Shown here: positions 6,976 through 14,325 of the stretch, piece after piece | Numbering within the stretch: position 1 is the stretch's first letter | Layout: every line of letters starts with the position of its first letter | Source of the DNA: an uncultured Mycoplasmatota bacterium | GTDB lineage: Bacteria > Bacillota_I > Bacilli_A > RF39 > UBA660 | Reading direction: 5' to 3' | Length of the DNA: 14,348 bases | Assembly (NCBI GenBank): GCA_900553835.1 | Contig: USFF01000022.1 | Coordinates: forward strand, 1 to 14,348 | The notes under the pieces: model-generated | What the model was told of the DNA's origin: nothing | Database searches by the model: none | Seen by the model: the letters and a program-made list of their open reading frames with translations, nothing else | Program-made: the position numbers and the translations under genes

Positions 6976-8886
6976 GTGTTCCAAAGTATGCAAAATAACA
7001 GGATAAAGTTAATATTTTTAATTTGTACTTTTGTATTTTTATTAATTATTATAAAAGTGTTTTATTCACAAGTAATAGAATATAGAAAGTTAAATACTTT
7101 AGCTGAAAACTTGTGGAGTAGGAATCTTCCTGTAGGTGCTGAAAGGGGAAGAATACTTGATAGAAATGGTAAAGTAATTGCAGGTAATGTAACTACTTCT
7201 ACTCTTGTGTTAATACCTAATCAAATAAAGAATAAGGAAGAAGTGGCAAGAAATTTAGCTTCTATAATAGGTGTTTCTTATGAAGAAATGTATAAACATG
7301 TAAGTAAAAAAGTTTCAATAGAAAGAGTGCATCCTGAAGGAAGAGATTTAAGTTACGATGTGTCAGAAAAAATAAATAGTTTTAACTATGATGGAGTTTA
7401 TTTACTTAAAGAAACAAAGAGGAGTTATCCATATAAAGAAACGCTTTCTCACGTAATAGGTTATGTTGGAATAGATAATCAGGGTTTAAGTGGATTAGAA
7501 CTTCTATATGATAAATATTTAACTGGTACTGATGGAAGTATTAAATATTTTTCCGATGGTAAAGGTAAAAAATTAAGTTTACCTGAAGTTTATGAAATGC
7601 CTGCATCTGGTATGGATATAAATTTAACTATTGATTTAGAACTTCAATTATTACTGGAAAATGAATTAACAAATGCAGAAAAAAAATATAATGTTGAAGG
7701 GGCAATTGGGATAGTGATGAATCCTAAAAATGGTGAAATACTTGCTATGAGTAATAGACCAACATTTAATCCTAGTAATTATCAAAATTACAGTGTTGAA
7801 ACTATTAACAGAAATCTAGCAATATGGAGTAGTTTTGAGCCAGGAAGTACATTCAAAATATTAACTTTAGCAGCCGCAATTAATGAAGGAAAAGTTAATA
7901 TTTTTGAAGATACATATTATGATACTGGATCTATCCATGTAGAAGGGGGTACTCTTCACTGCTGGAAACATAAAGGCCATGGATTACAAACATTTTTGGA
8001 AGTAGTAGAAAATTCCTGTAACCCTGGGTTTGTGGTGATGGGAAATAAACTTGGTAAGAAAACGTTGTTTGATTATATAGATAAATTAGGTTTTGGGTCG
8101 AAAACTGGAATTGATTTAAATGGAGAAAGTAAAGGTATTATATTTAATCTTGACAGAGTAGGTCCTCTTGAACTTGCGACAACTTCATTTGGACAAGGAG
8201 TAAGTGTTACTGCTCTTCAACAAGTACAAAGTGTAAGTGCTATAATAAATGATGGTAATATGTATACTCCATTTGTTGTTAAAAGTATAAGTGAACCTGA
8301 GACTAAAACATTAATAAAAGAAACTAAGCCTAATTTAAAGAATAAAAATATAATAAAAAAAGAAACAAGTGAATTAGTTAGATATGCTCTTGAAAGTGTT
8401 GTGGCAAAAGGAAGCGGACATAATGCGTATATAGAAGGTTATAGAATAGGAGGTAAAACAGGAACTGCACAAAAAGTTGGAACTGATGGTAAATATATGA
8501 TTGGTAATTATATACTATCTTTTATTGGTTTTATGCCTGCTGATAATCCAAACTATGTTGTTTATATAGCGCTTGATGGAGCAAAAGGGGTAACTCAGTA
8601 TGGTGGAACTGCTTCAGCACCTATTGCAAAAAATATATTTAATGAAATTATAAATTTGTATAATTTAAAAGAAAGTATTGAAGGTCTTCCAAAGGAATAC
8701 TTATGGTATGAAACTAAATATGTAACTGTTCCTGATGTAAGAGGATTATCTCTTAAGGAAGCTAAGCAAAAATTAAATGGTTTTAAAGTAGAATATTCTG
8801 GAAGTGGGGAAACAGTAGTTATGCAAAATCCATATCCTTTAAAAAGAGTAAAAGAGGCATCAAGCGTAAAGTTATTGTTAAAGTAA
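6976..8886 (+). CDS. Class B penicillin-binding protein with one PASTA domain (division transpeptidase)
   Basis: This is a DD-transpeptidase that cross-links peptidoglycan at the membrane outer face, presumably in the septum. It has a short cytoplasmic tail, one membrane anchor (about residues 10-32), and a dimerisation domain opening with ERGRILDRNG. The transpeptidase domain has the three active-site motifs: SxxK (STFK, S291/K294), SxN (SCN, S347/N349) and KTG (494-496). One PASTA domain (about 577-636, from VTVPDVRGLSLKEAK) closes the protein. One PASTA and about 640 residues match the SpoVD/FtsI group, and mraY downstream is the usual dcw neighbour. The sporulation name is not used because nothing here points to sporulation. 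I chose GTG 6976 (636 aa) because GGTGA at 6966-6970 lies 5 bases before it; TTG 6964 would add four residues and overlap that site, and ATG 6988 is also possible. Confidence 0.93.
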   Translation: MFQSMQNNRIKLIFLICTFVFLLIIIKVFYSQVIEYRKLNTLAENLWSRNLPVGAERGRILDRNGKVIAGNVTTSTLVLIPNQIKNKEEVARNLASIIGVSYEEMYKHVSKKVSIERVHPEGRDLSYDVSEKINSFNYDGVYLLKETKRSYPYKETLSHVIGYVGIDNQGLSGLELLYDKYLTGTDGSIKYFSDGKGKKLSLPEVYEMPASGMDINLTIDLELQLLLENELTNAEKKYNVEGAIGIVMNPKNGEILAMSNRPTFNPSNYQNYSVETINRNLAIWSSFEPGSTFKILTLAAAINEGKVNIFEDTYYDTGSIHVEGGTLHCWKHKGHGLQTFLEVVENSCNPGFVVMGNKLGKKTLFDYIDKLGFGSKTGIDLNGESKGIIFNLDRVGPLELATTSFGQGVSVTALQQVQSVSAIINDGNMYTPFVVKSISEPETKTLIKETKPNLKNKNIIKKETSELVRYALESVVAKGSGHNAYIEGYRIGGKTGTAQKVGTDGKYMIGNYILSFIGFMPADNPNYVVYIALDGAKGVTQYGGTASAPIAKNIFNEIINLYNLKESIEGLPKEYLWYETKYVTVPDVRGLSLKEAKQKLNGFKVEYSGSGETVVMQNPYPLKRVKEASSVKLLLK

Positions 8887-8907
8887 TTTAACTTTTAAAT
8901 ATAATAT

Positions 8908-8936
8908 TTGATTAATTACATAAAAAAAAGTATAAT
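8908..8936 (+). promoter_or_regulatory. Promoter upstream of mraY
   Basis: TTGATT (8908-8913) and a perfect TATAAT (8931-8936) are spaced by 17 bases in the 72-base gap after the PBP gene. Transcription would start near 8943, giving a leader of only about 16 bases that begins just before the GAGGAG site. It may supplement read-through from the PBP gene, since no terminator separates the two. Confidence 0.55.
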
Positions 8937-8958
8937 TAAAGAGTGAGGAGTGATTCAT

Positions 8959-9951
8959 GTGCTTATATTAGCAAAATCAATTTTAGGTTTAATGCTTGGT
9001 TTTTTCTTATCAGTATTTATGGGTTTAATATTACTTCCATTATTAAGAAAATTAAACTTTAGGCAAAGTGTTAGTAGATACATTACTAGTGTACATTTAA
9101 AAAAGGAAGGAACACCTACTGTTGGAGGATTAATATTTATAATTCCTACAATAGTAGCAATGATTTTACTTTATATAAAGGGTTCTTTAGAGATAACATC
9201 ATCTTTAATCATAATTCTTTTTGTATTCTTGTCTTATAGTTTACTAGGACTTGCAGATGACTTAAAAAAAATAAAAGAGCATCATAACGATGGATTATCT
9301 ATAGTACAAAAATTAATTGTACAAATAATAATTGCAGTAGTATTCTTTTATATTTATATGAAAAATGGTGGAAGTACACATTTAATTATAACATCATTAA
9401 ATTTTGATGTAGATCTTAAGTGGTTCTATGGGTTCTTTATATTATTTTTACTTGTTGGTTCATCTAATGCTGTTAATATTACTGATGGAGAAGATGGATT
9501 AGCGGGAGGATTATCTGCAATAGCATTTTTAAGTTTTGGTATAATATCTTGGGGAAGTAACTGGATAGAAGGATACCAAGAAATAGCAATCTTCTGTTTT
9601 ATATTAGTGGGTAGTTTATTAGGCTTTTTGGTGTACAATTCGCACCCAGCTAAAGTATTTATGGGGGATACTGGTTCTTTAGGTCTAGGAGCAACTCTTG
9701 CTGCTGTAGCAATTTTAACTAAACACGAATTATCTTTAGCTGTAATAGGTGGTGTATTTATTGCTGAAACTTTATCAAGTTTTATTCAAATAATTGCTAT
9801 TAAGAAATTTGGTAAAAAAGTTTTTCTAATGGCACCTCTACATCATCATTTTGAAAAATTAGGATGGGAAGAAACTGATATCGTAAAATTATTTTGGATA
9901 GTAGGTTTTATGCTAGGAATGGGCGCTATATATTATGGAGTATGGATGTAA
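8959..9951 (+). CDS. mraY: Phospho-N-acetylmuramoyl-pentapeptide transferase (MraY)
   Basis: MraY transfers phospho-MurNAc-pentapeptide from UDP to undecaprenyl phosphate, making lipid I at the inner face of the membrane. The 330-residue multi-span protein shows the family motifs in order: GTPTVGG, the acidic pair in LGLADDLKK (D100/D101), NITDGEDGLAGG (D176 and D179), the MGDTGS loop (D237), and the cytoplasmic APLHHHFE triad (H295-H297). Glu replaces the usual Leu in TDGLDG, a minor difference. GTG 8959 is taken as the start because GAGGAG (8945-8950) lies 8 bases before it; GTG 8950 would overlap that ribosome binding site. The gene follows the PBP by 72 bases, a fragment of dcw-cluster order; murD, murE, murG and ftsZ are not nearby in the window. 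Confidence 0.96.
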   Translation: MLILAKSILGLMLGFFLSVFMGLILLPLLRKLNFRQSVSRYITSVHLKKEGTPTVGGLIFIIPTIVAMILLYIKGSLEITSSLIIILFVFLSYSLLGLADDLKKIKEHHNDGLSIVQKLIVQIIIAVVFFYIYMKNGGSTHLIITSLNFDVDLKWFYGFFILFLLVGSSNAVNITDGEDGLAGGLSAIAFLSFGIISWGSNWIEGYQEIAIFCFILVGSLLGFLVYNSHPAKVFMGDTGSLGLGATLAAVAILTKHELSLAVIGGVFIAETLSSFIQIIAIKKFGKKVFLMAPLHHHFEKLGWEETDIVKLFWIVGFMLGMGAIYYGVWM

Positions 9952-9971
9952 AAGCTATACTCCTTTAAAAT
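9937..9971 (+). terminator. Weak terminator hairpin at the end of mraY
   Basis: GGAGTATGG (9937-9945) pairs with CTATACTCC (9955-9963) over about 9 bp (one G-U) with a 9-base loop that contains the stop codon. It is followed only by TTTAAAAT instead of a continuous T tract, so termination may be inefficient. Confidence 0.45.
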
Positions 9972-9982
9972 AAAAAAATTAT

Positions 9983-10011
9983 TTGACATACTAATAAATA
10001 TTTAGTAATAT
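9983..10011 (+). promoter_or_regulatory. Promoter of the anchored hypothetical protein with a dyad in its spacer
   Basis: A perfect TTGACA (9983-9988) is followed after 17 bases by TAATAT (10006-10011). The inverted repeat TACTAA (9989-9994) N7 TTAGTA (10002-10007) fills the spacer and overlaps the -10, a classic repressor position. AT-rich sequence makes chance palindromes common, so the operator reading is tentative while the promoter itself is good. Confidence 0.65.
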
Positions 10012-10056
10012 TAAAGTAAGGATGGTGATGATATGAAAGGAAAAGAGGAAATTAAA

Positions 10057-10806
10057 ATGAATAAAAGGGACTATGTAATTCTTTTCGTAGTAATAATTAC
10101 TTTACTTTTTGGTGGTATCACTTTAGGCTTTATAATAGGAAGAAATACTAAAAAATGTGAAGAATGTCCAGAACTTACTAGTACTTTAGAAACTTTATAT
10201 TATTCTAGTAAAAATAGAAATGTATACTTATATGGAATTAATAGTTTTAAATATAATGATAAAGAATTAAACACATATAAAGATGTATTTAGTACTATAA
10301 ATAAAGTAATAAAGAGTTATAAAAAAACAAGTGAATATGATGATGGTGGAAGTGCCATGTATAAAAGCGAAAATTATAACATACTAGTATGTAATACAAT
10401 AAGTGGTAATAAAGATATATACATTGGAAATAAAAATATGCTATATGAAGACCATTTCTGTAAAAATATAATTGATAAAGATAAACTAATAGGTAGTTTA
10501 AATGAAAGTTTAAAAACTGTTACATATATAAAAATAAATAAAATAAATAGAGAACTTGATATGTATGAAGAAATAATGAAAATAACAGATGAAAAAGAAG
10601 TAAATGAACTTACTAACTTTGTAATAGAAAGTGAATTTAATACTAACTTTAATGAACCAACTAGGGAATATAAATTTGACTATATGGATAAAAATGATCA
10701 AATAGTACTTAGTATAGTATATAATCCTGATACAATACTTAAATATCAAAACGAAAGATATAGTCTAATGAATGAAAACAAAGTACTAAAAAAATATCTC
10801 GATTAA
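10057..10806 (+). CDS. Membrane-anchored protein of unknown function
   Basis: I do not recognise this family. The 249-residue product begins MNKRDYVILF with one hydrophobic segment (about residues 5-29), then IGRNTKKCEECPE with a CxxC pair just after the membrane, and about 200 hydrophilic residues rich in Lys, Asn and Tyr. Two more cysteines lie in the middle (about residues 112 and 135). The topology suggests a cytoplasmic tip and a large external domain. Two starts are possible. ATG 10057 has AGAGGA (10044-10049) at good spacing and is preferred. ATG 10033 has AAGGA/GGTGA upstream (10018-10028) and would add eight hydrophilic residues. It has its own promoter with a dyad, so it may be regulated separately from mraY. 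It converges with ftsW, and the stop codons are 12 bases apart. Confidence 0.8.
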   Translation: MNKRDYVILFVVIITLLFGGITLGFIIGRNTKKCEECPELTSTLETLYYSSKNRNVYLYGINSFKYNDKELNTYKDVFSTINKVIKSYKKTSEYDDGGSAMYKSENYNILVCNTISGNKDIYIGNKNMLYEDHFCKNIIDKDKLIGSLNESLKTVTYIKINKINRELDMYEEIMKITDEKEVNELTNFVIESEFNTNFNEPTREYKFDYMDKNDQIVLSIVYNPDTILKYQNERYSLMNENKVLKKYLD

Positions 10807-10819
10807 CTCGAGATTTTTT
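10788..10819. terminator. Bidirectional terminator between the anchored-protein gene and ftsW
   Basis: ATCTCG (10796-10801) pairs with CGAGAT (10809-10814) around a 7-base loop. Six T residues follow on the plus strand (10814-10819) and seven A residues precede it (10788-10794), giving a T tract for minus-strand transcripts. The plus-strand stop codon (10804-10806) lies in the loop and the ftsW stop begins at the edge of the T tract. Confidence 0.82.
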
Positions 10820-11889
10820 CATTCCTTACTGCTTAAAATAATACCTATCATAATAAAACTAACAAGTAAACTACTTCCTCCATAACTAATAAATGGAAGA
10901 GTAACACCAGTAACTGGAATTAAACCAACTACAACTGATAAATTTAAAAGAGTTTGAAAAATTAACATAAAAGATAAACCAAATACTAAATACTTCTTAA
11001 ATAAGTCTTCAGTCTTAAGAGCAATTTTAATTGCCCTATAAAAGATTATCATAAATAAAGTACTAACAATTAAAACTCCTGAAAAACCAAACTCTTCACT
11101 TATAATAGAAAAAATAAAGTCTGTTTGAGGTTCAGGTAAATAAAAGTGTTTCTGTCTTGAAGAAAAAAGTCCTTGTCCTAGTAAGCCACCTGGCCCAATT
11201 GCATATAAACTTTGTATAATTTGAAAGCCACTACCTAGAGGGTCACTCCATGGATTTAAAAATGAAGTAATTCTCTCTAATCTATAAGGCGCTATTAAAA
11301 TAAGAACAACTATTCCAGCTAGTCCAAGTAAGCCTAGTTTTATAAAAATACTTAAATCACTGCCAGTTACAAAAATTAGACATATTAAAGAGAAAACAAT
11401 AATAACACCACTTCCAAAATCAGGCTCTAACATAATTAAACCAAAGAAAAGCAAAATAACTCCTAAAATAGGAAAAACAAACTTTTTTGTAACTTTCTTA
11501 TCAGTATCATTTCTAGATAAATACTTACTTACAAATATAACTAAAGATAACTTACATATCTCACTAGGTTGAAAACCAAATGAACCTATACCAAACCAAC
11601 TTCTACTACCATTTCTAACAACGCCCACTCCTGGAATAATAACTAAAATTAATAAAACAAAAGTTAAAAGTAAAAGAGCGTTAGAATACTTCTTATAAAG
11701 ACTAACATCTATCTTACTAACTATAGTCATAAGAATAATGCCAATTACTAAAAAAACTCCTTGATTTATTAAATACTTATATGGGTTATTAAACTTAAAC
11801 TCTGCCCATACATAACTACTTGAATAAATCATAATAAGACCAAACAAAGCTAAACCAATTGTAGTGTAGTAGAGTACTTTATCTTTCAC
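10819..11889 (-). CDS. ftsW: SEDS-family peptidoglycan glycosyltransferase FtsW
   Basis: FtsW polymerises lipid II at the septum together with a class B PBP, such as the one encoded upstream. The 356-residue protein has about ten membrane segments and family motifs: NGSRSWFGIG with FQPSEICK, EPDFGSG, NPWSDPLGSGFQIIQSLYAI, the external LPEPQTDFIF loop whose Asp (D257) matches the catalytic aspartate of SEDS enzymes, and TGVTLPFISYGGSS near the end. The motif wording fits FtsW better than RodA, though the two are close. GTG 11889 is chosen because AGGTGA (plus-strand 11895-11900) lies 5 bases upstream; GTG 11898 overlaps that site. The stop is UGA, directly before the shared terminator, which argues for the standard code. 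The gene is oriented against its dcw relatives. Confidence 0.93.
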   Translation of the reverse strand: MKDKVLYYTTIGLALFGLIMIYSSSYVWAEFKFNNPYKYLINQGVFLVIGIILMTIVSKIDVSLYKKYSNALLLLTFVLLILVIIPGVGVVRNGSRSWFGIGSFGFQPSEICKLSLVIFVSKYLSRNDTDKKVTKKFVFPILGVILLFFGLIMLEPDFGSGVIIVFSLICLIFVTGSDLSIFIKLGLLGLAGIVVLILIAPYRLERITSFLNPWSDPLGSGFQIIQSLYAIGPGGLLGQGLFSSRQKHFYLPEPQTDFIFSIISEEFGFSGVLIVSTLFMIIFYRAIKIALKTEDLFKKYLVFGLSFMLIFQTLLNLSVVVGLIPVTGVTLPFISYGGSSLLVSFIMIGIILSSKE

Positions 11890-12022
11890 TATAGTCACCT
11901 AAATAATTTTATGAAAAGAATTAAAAAAAATTCTAATCGGGTTGATTTATTAATATATATTTACATAATAAAAATGGTTTATAAAGGTTATAATAATAAT
12001 AAAATTATAAATAATTAATAAA
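11890..12022. other. AT-rich divergent leader between ftsW and the clpB control region
   Basis: No gene is visible here. A minus-strand TATAAT (plus-strand 12004-12009) is the best candidate -10 for ftsW, but its -35 position falls in the CIRCE element and is poor. AGAATT (11917-11922) and AATTCT (11929-11934) can form a weak 6-bp hairpin in the ftsW leader. The ftsW ribosome binding site AGGTGA is just outside the coding region at 11895-11900. Confidence 0.3.
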
Positions 12023-12049
12023 TTAGCACTCACACTTGACAAGTGCTAA
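12023..12049. promoter_or_regulatory. CIRCE element (HrcA operator)
   Basis: TTAGCACTC (12023-12031), nine bases, then AAGTGCTAA (12041-12049) matches the CIRCE consensus TTAGCACTC-N9-GAGTGCTAA with one change, the first base of the right arm. CIRCE is the binding site of the heat-shock repressor HrcA in Gram-positive bacteria and mycoplasmas. It overlaps the -35 box of the clpB promoter, so bound HrcA would block RNA polymerase. The hrcA gene is not in the window. Confidence 0.94.
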
Positions 12050-12064
12050 TTTTTTGAGTATAAT
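12036..12064 (+). promoter_or_regulatory. Consensus vegetative promoter of clpB
   Basis: TTGACA (12036-12041), 17 bases and TATAAT (12059-12064) are a perfect sigma-A consensus. The -35 lies in the CIRCE spacer and its last base is the mismatched first base of the CIRCE right arm. Transcription should start near 12071, followed by AAGGAGG (12078-12084). Confidence 0.93.
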
Positions 12065-12092
12065 AATATAATGAAGTAAGGAGGGATAAATT

Positions 12093-14192
12093 ATGTTTAA
12101 TATGAATAATGAAGAAAATGAAAACGTTCTAGAAAAATATGGACGTAATATAAATGAGGAAGTTAAAAAAAGAAAGATAGATCCTATTATTGGGCGTGAT
12201 GAAGAAGTTCGTTCAATAACTAGAATACTATCAAGAAAAACTAAAAATAACCCAGTTCTAATAGGTGAACCTGGTGTAGGTAAAACAGCAATAGTGGAAG
12301 GCTTGGCTGAAAGAATAGTAAAAGGTGATGTTCCTGAAAGTTTAAAAGATAAAATAGTTTGGGAACTTAACATGGCTTCACTAATTGCAGGCGCTAAATA
12401 CAGAGGAGAATTTGAAGAAAGACTAAAGAAAGTCTTAGATGAAGTTAAAAAAAGTGAAGGCAATATAATAATGTTTATAGATGAAATTCATTTAATTGTA
12501 GGAACAGGAGCAGTAGAAGGCGCTATGGACACTGGTAATATTTTAAAACCAATGTTAGCAAGGGGTGAAATACATGTAATAGGTGCTACTACATTAAATG
12601 AATATAGAATGTATATTGAGAAAGATGGAGCACTTGAAAGAAGATTTCAAAAAGTAATAGTTTCAGAACCTACTGTTGAAGATACTATAACTATTTTAAG
12701 AGGACTTAAAACTAGATTTGAAATATATCATGGGGTAACTATTCAAGATAAAGCATTAGTAAGTGCGGCAACTTTATCAAATAGATATATAACAGATAGG
12801 TTTTTACCAGATAAAGCAATTGACCTAGTAGATGAAGCATGCGCTACTATAAAAGTACAGATGGATAGTGTACCAACCTCACTTGATGAAACAACTAGAA
12901 AAATACTAACTCTTGAAGTAGAAAAAGAGGCTTTAAAGAAAGAAAAAGATGAACTATCTATAAAAAGACTTGAAAAGATAGATATAGAACTTAAATCTTT
13001 AAAAGAAAAAGAAAAAGAGTTAAGTTCTAAATGGAAAGAAGAAAAAAGTATAAACGAAGAAATAAAGAAAGTAAAATCTGATATATCAAAATATACTTTT
13101 GAATATGAAAGCGCTACTAGTAGTTATAATCTAGAAACAGCTGCTAGAATAAAGAATGAAATACTACCTAATTTACAAAGTAAATTAGAAGAACTATCTA
13201 AAAAAAGTAAAGAAGGAATACTTTCAGACACAGTTAAAAGTGAAGATATCGCATCTGTTATAAGTAAATGGACAAATATTCCTATAACTAAACTTATGAG
13301 TAGTGAAAAAGATAAAATACTAAATCTTGAAGAAAACTTAAACAAAAGAGTAAAAGGTCAAGAAAAAGCACTTAAACTTGTAAGTGATGCAATAATAAGA
13401 TCAAGAAGTGGAATAAAAGATCCAAATAGACCAATTGGCTCATTTATGTTTTTAGGCCCTACTGGTGTAGGTAAAACAGAAGTTGCAAGAAGCTTAGCAT
13501 ATGAACTATTTGATGATGAACATCATATGATAAGAATAGATATGAGTGAATATATGGAAAAATATTCAGTCTCTAGACTAATAGGTGCAGCACCTGGATA
13601 TGTTGGATATGAAGAAGGAGGACAACTAACTGAAAAAGTAAGAAGAAATCCTTATTCAATAGTCCTATTTGATGAAATAGAAAAAGCACATCCTGATGTA
13701 TTAAACTTACTTCTTCAAATACTTGATGAAGGAAGACTAACTGACTCTAATGGCAGAACAGTAGACTTTAAAAATACAATTATAATAATGACTTCAAATG
13801 TAGGTAGTGAATTCATTATTAATAATGAAGAAGGTAAAGTAAAAGAAGAATTAAATAAATACTTTAGACCAGAATTTTTAAATAGATTAGATGAAATAAT
13901 TATATTTAATAAATTATCTAAAGAAGATTTAAAACAAATACTTGATAATATAATTAAAGAAATTGAAAGAAGACTAGTAGATATAAATGTAAAAATAAAT
14001 TTAACAGATAATTCTAAAAAATATTTTATAGATAATGGTTATGATGAATACTTTGGTGCAAGACCTTTAAAAAGATTAGTTAGTAATAAATTAGAAACTC
14101 TAATTGCTAAAAAATTAATAAATAATGAAATAAAACCAAATACTACTATTACAGTAGACTACATAAATAACGAATTAGTCATAAATTGTTAA
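12093..14192 (+). CDS. clpB: ATP-dependent disaggregase ClpB, N-terminal-domain-less form
   Basis: ClpB is a hexameric AAA+ chaperone that threads aggregated proteins through its pore together with DnaK. The 699-residue protein has NBD1 with Walker A GEPGVGKT (58-65) and Walker B FIDE (D130/E131), a long charged coiled-coil middle domain (about 280-410), and NBD2 with GPTGVGKT (455-462) and LFDEIEKAHPDV (D527/E528). The size of the middle domain and the absence of an IGF/LGF-type ClpP-binding loop point to ClpB and not ClpC. The usual N-terminal Clp_N substrate domain (about 140 residues) is absent: LEKYGRNI, which normally follows it, begins at residue 13. Since CIRCE and the promoter lie just upstream, the short form is the full gene product and not an internal start. 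ATG 12093 is 8 bases after AAGGAGG. HrcA control is expected. Confidence 0.96.
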   Translation: MFNMNNEENENVLEKYGRNINEEVKKRKIDPIIGRDEEVRSITRILSRKTKNNPVLIGEPGVGKTAIVEGLAERIVKGDVPESLKDKIVWELNMASLIAGAKYRGEFEERLKKVLDEVKKSEGNIIMFIDEIHLIVGTGAVEGAMDTGNILKPMLARGEIHVIGATTLNEYRMYIEKDGALERRFQKVIVSEPTVEDTITILRGLKTRFEIYHGVTIQDKALVSAATLSNRYITDRFLPDKAIDLVDEACATIKVQMDSVPTSLDETTRKILTLEVEKEALKKEKDELSIKRLEKIDIELKSLKEKEKELSSKWKEEKSINEEIKKVKSDISKYTFEYESATSSYNLETAARIKNEILPNLQSKLEELSKKSKEGILSDTVKSEDIASVISKWTNIPITKLMSSEKDKILNLEENLNKRVKGQEKALKLVSDAIIRSRSGIKDPNRPIGSFMFLGPTGVGKTEVARSLAYELFDDEHHMIRIDMSEYMEKYSVSRLIGAAPGYVGYEEGGQLTEKVRRNPYSIVLFDEIEKAHPDVLNLLLQILDEGRLTDSNGRTVDFKNTIIIMTSNVGSEFIINNEEGKVKEELNKYFRPEFLNRLDEIIIFNKLSKEDLKQILDNIIKEIERRLVDINVKINLTDNSKKYFIDNGYDEYFGARPLKRLVSNKLETLIAKKLINNEIKPNTTITVDYINNELVINC

Positions 14193-14210
14193 TTTCATAC
14201 TAAAATATAT

Positions 14211-14242
14211 AAAAAAGTGTATATAAAAATGTACACTTTTTT
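14211..14242 (+). terminator. Rho-independent terminator of clpB
   Basis: AAAAAAGTGTA (14211-14221) pairs over 11 bp with TACACTTTTTT (14232-14242), with a 10-base loop. The T run at 14237-14242 is part of the right arm, and the matching A run would let it act on the other strand as well. Confidence 0.88.
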
Positions 14243-14273
14243 AATATACTATAGATTTTTATATAAATAAGTG

Positions 14274-14302
14274 TTGAAATACTAAAGAAAAAATGGTATT
14301 AT
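14274..14302 (+). promoter_or_regulatory. Promoter for a gene starting beyond the window
   Basis: TTGAAA (14274-14279) is followed after 17 bases by TATTAT (14297-14302), which carries an extended -10 TGG directly before it (14294-14296). Transcription would start at about 14309-14310, exactly at the base of the next hairpin. A ribosome binding site AAGGA (14336-14340) shows that a coding region begins just past the window end. Confidence 0.65.
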
Positions 14303-14309
14303 TTTATTA

Positions 14310-14325
14310 GGTTACAGAAGTAACC
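14310..14325 (+). promoter_or_regulatory. 5' leader hairpin at the predicted transcript start
   Basis: GGTTAC (14310-14315), AGAA (14316-14319) and GTAACC (14320-14325) form a perfect 6-bp stem with a four-base loop. No T tract follows, so it is not a terminator. Placed at the first bases of the transcript, it could protect the mRNA 5' end; as DNA it could also be an operator dyad. Confidence 0.55.

Noticed and set aside
6976..8886. Naming the PBP as the sporulation protein SpoVD
   Set aside because: The one-PASTA architecture and mraY neighbour fit SpoVD, but they fit FtsI-type division PBPs as well, and no sporulation gene is in the window.
10819..10821. UGA read as tryptophan (mycoplasma code)
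   Set aside because: The UGA falls at the expected end of FtsW, directly before a terminator hairpin, and reading through would add unrelated sequence beyond it; all conserved Trp codons seen are TGG.
12023..12055. Hairpin followed by six T residues read as a terminator
   Set aside because: The hairpin is the CIRCE operator, transcription of clpB starts downstream of it, and the upstream gene is divergent, so no transcript would need to end here.
12023..12463. Minus-strand open frame of 146 codons across the clpB start
   Set aside because: It runs antisense to the CIRCE element, promoter and NBD1 of clpB, and its translation has no recognisable motif; it is a shadow frame.
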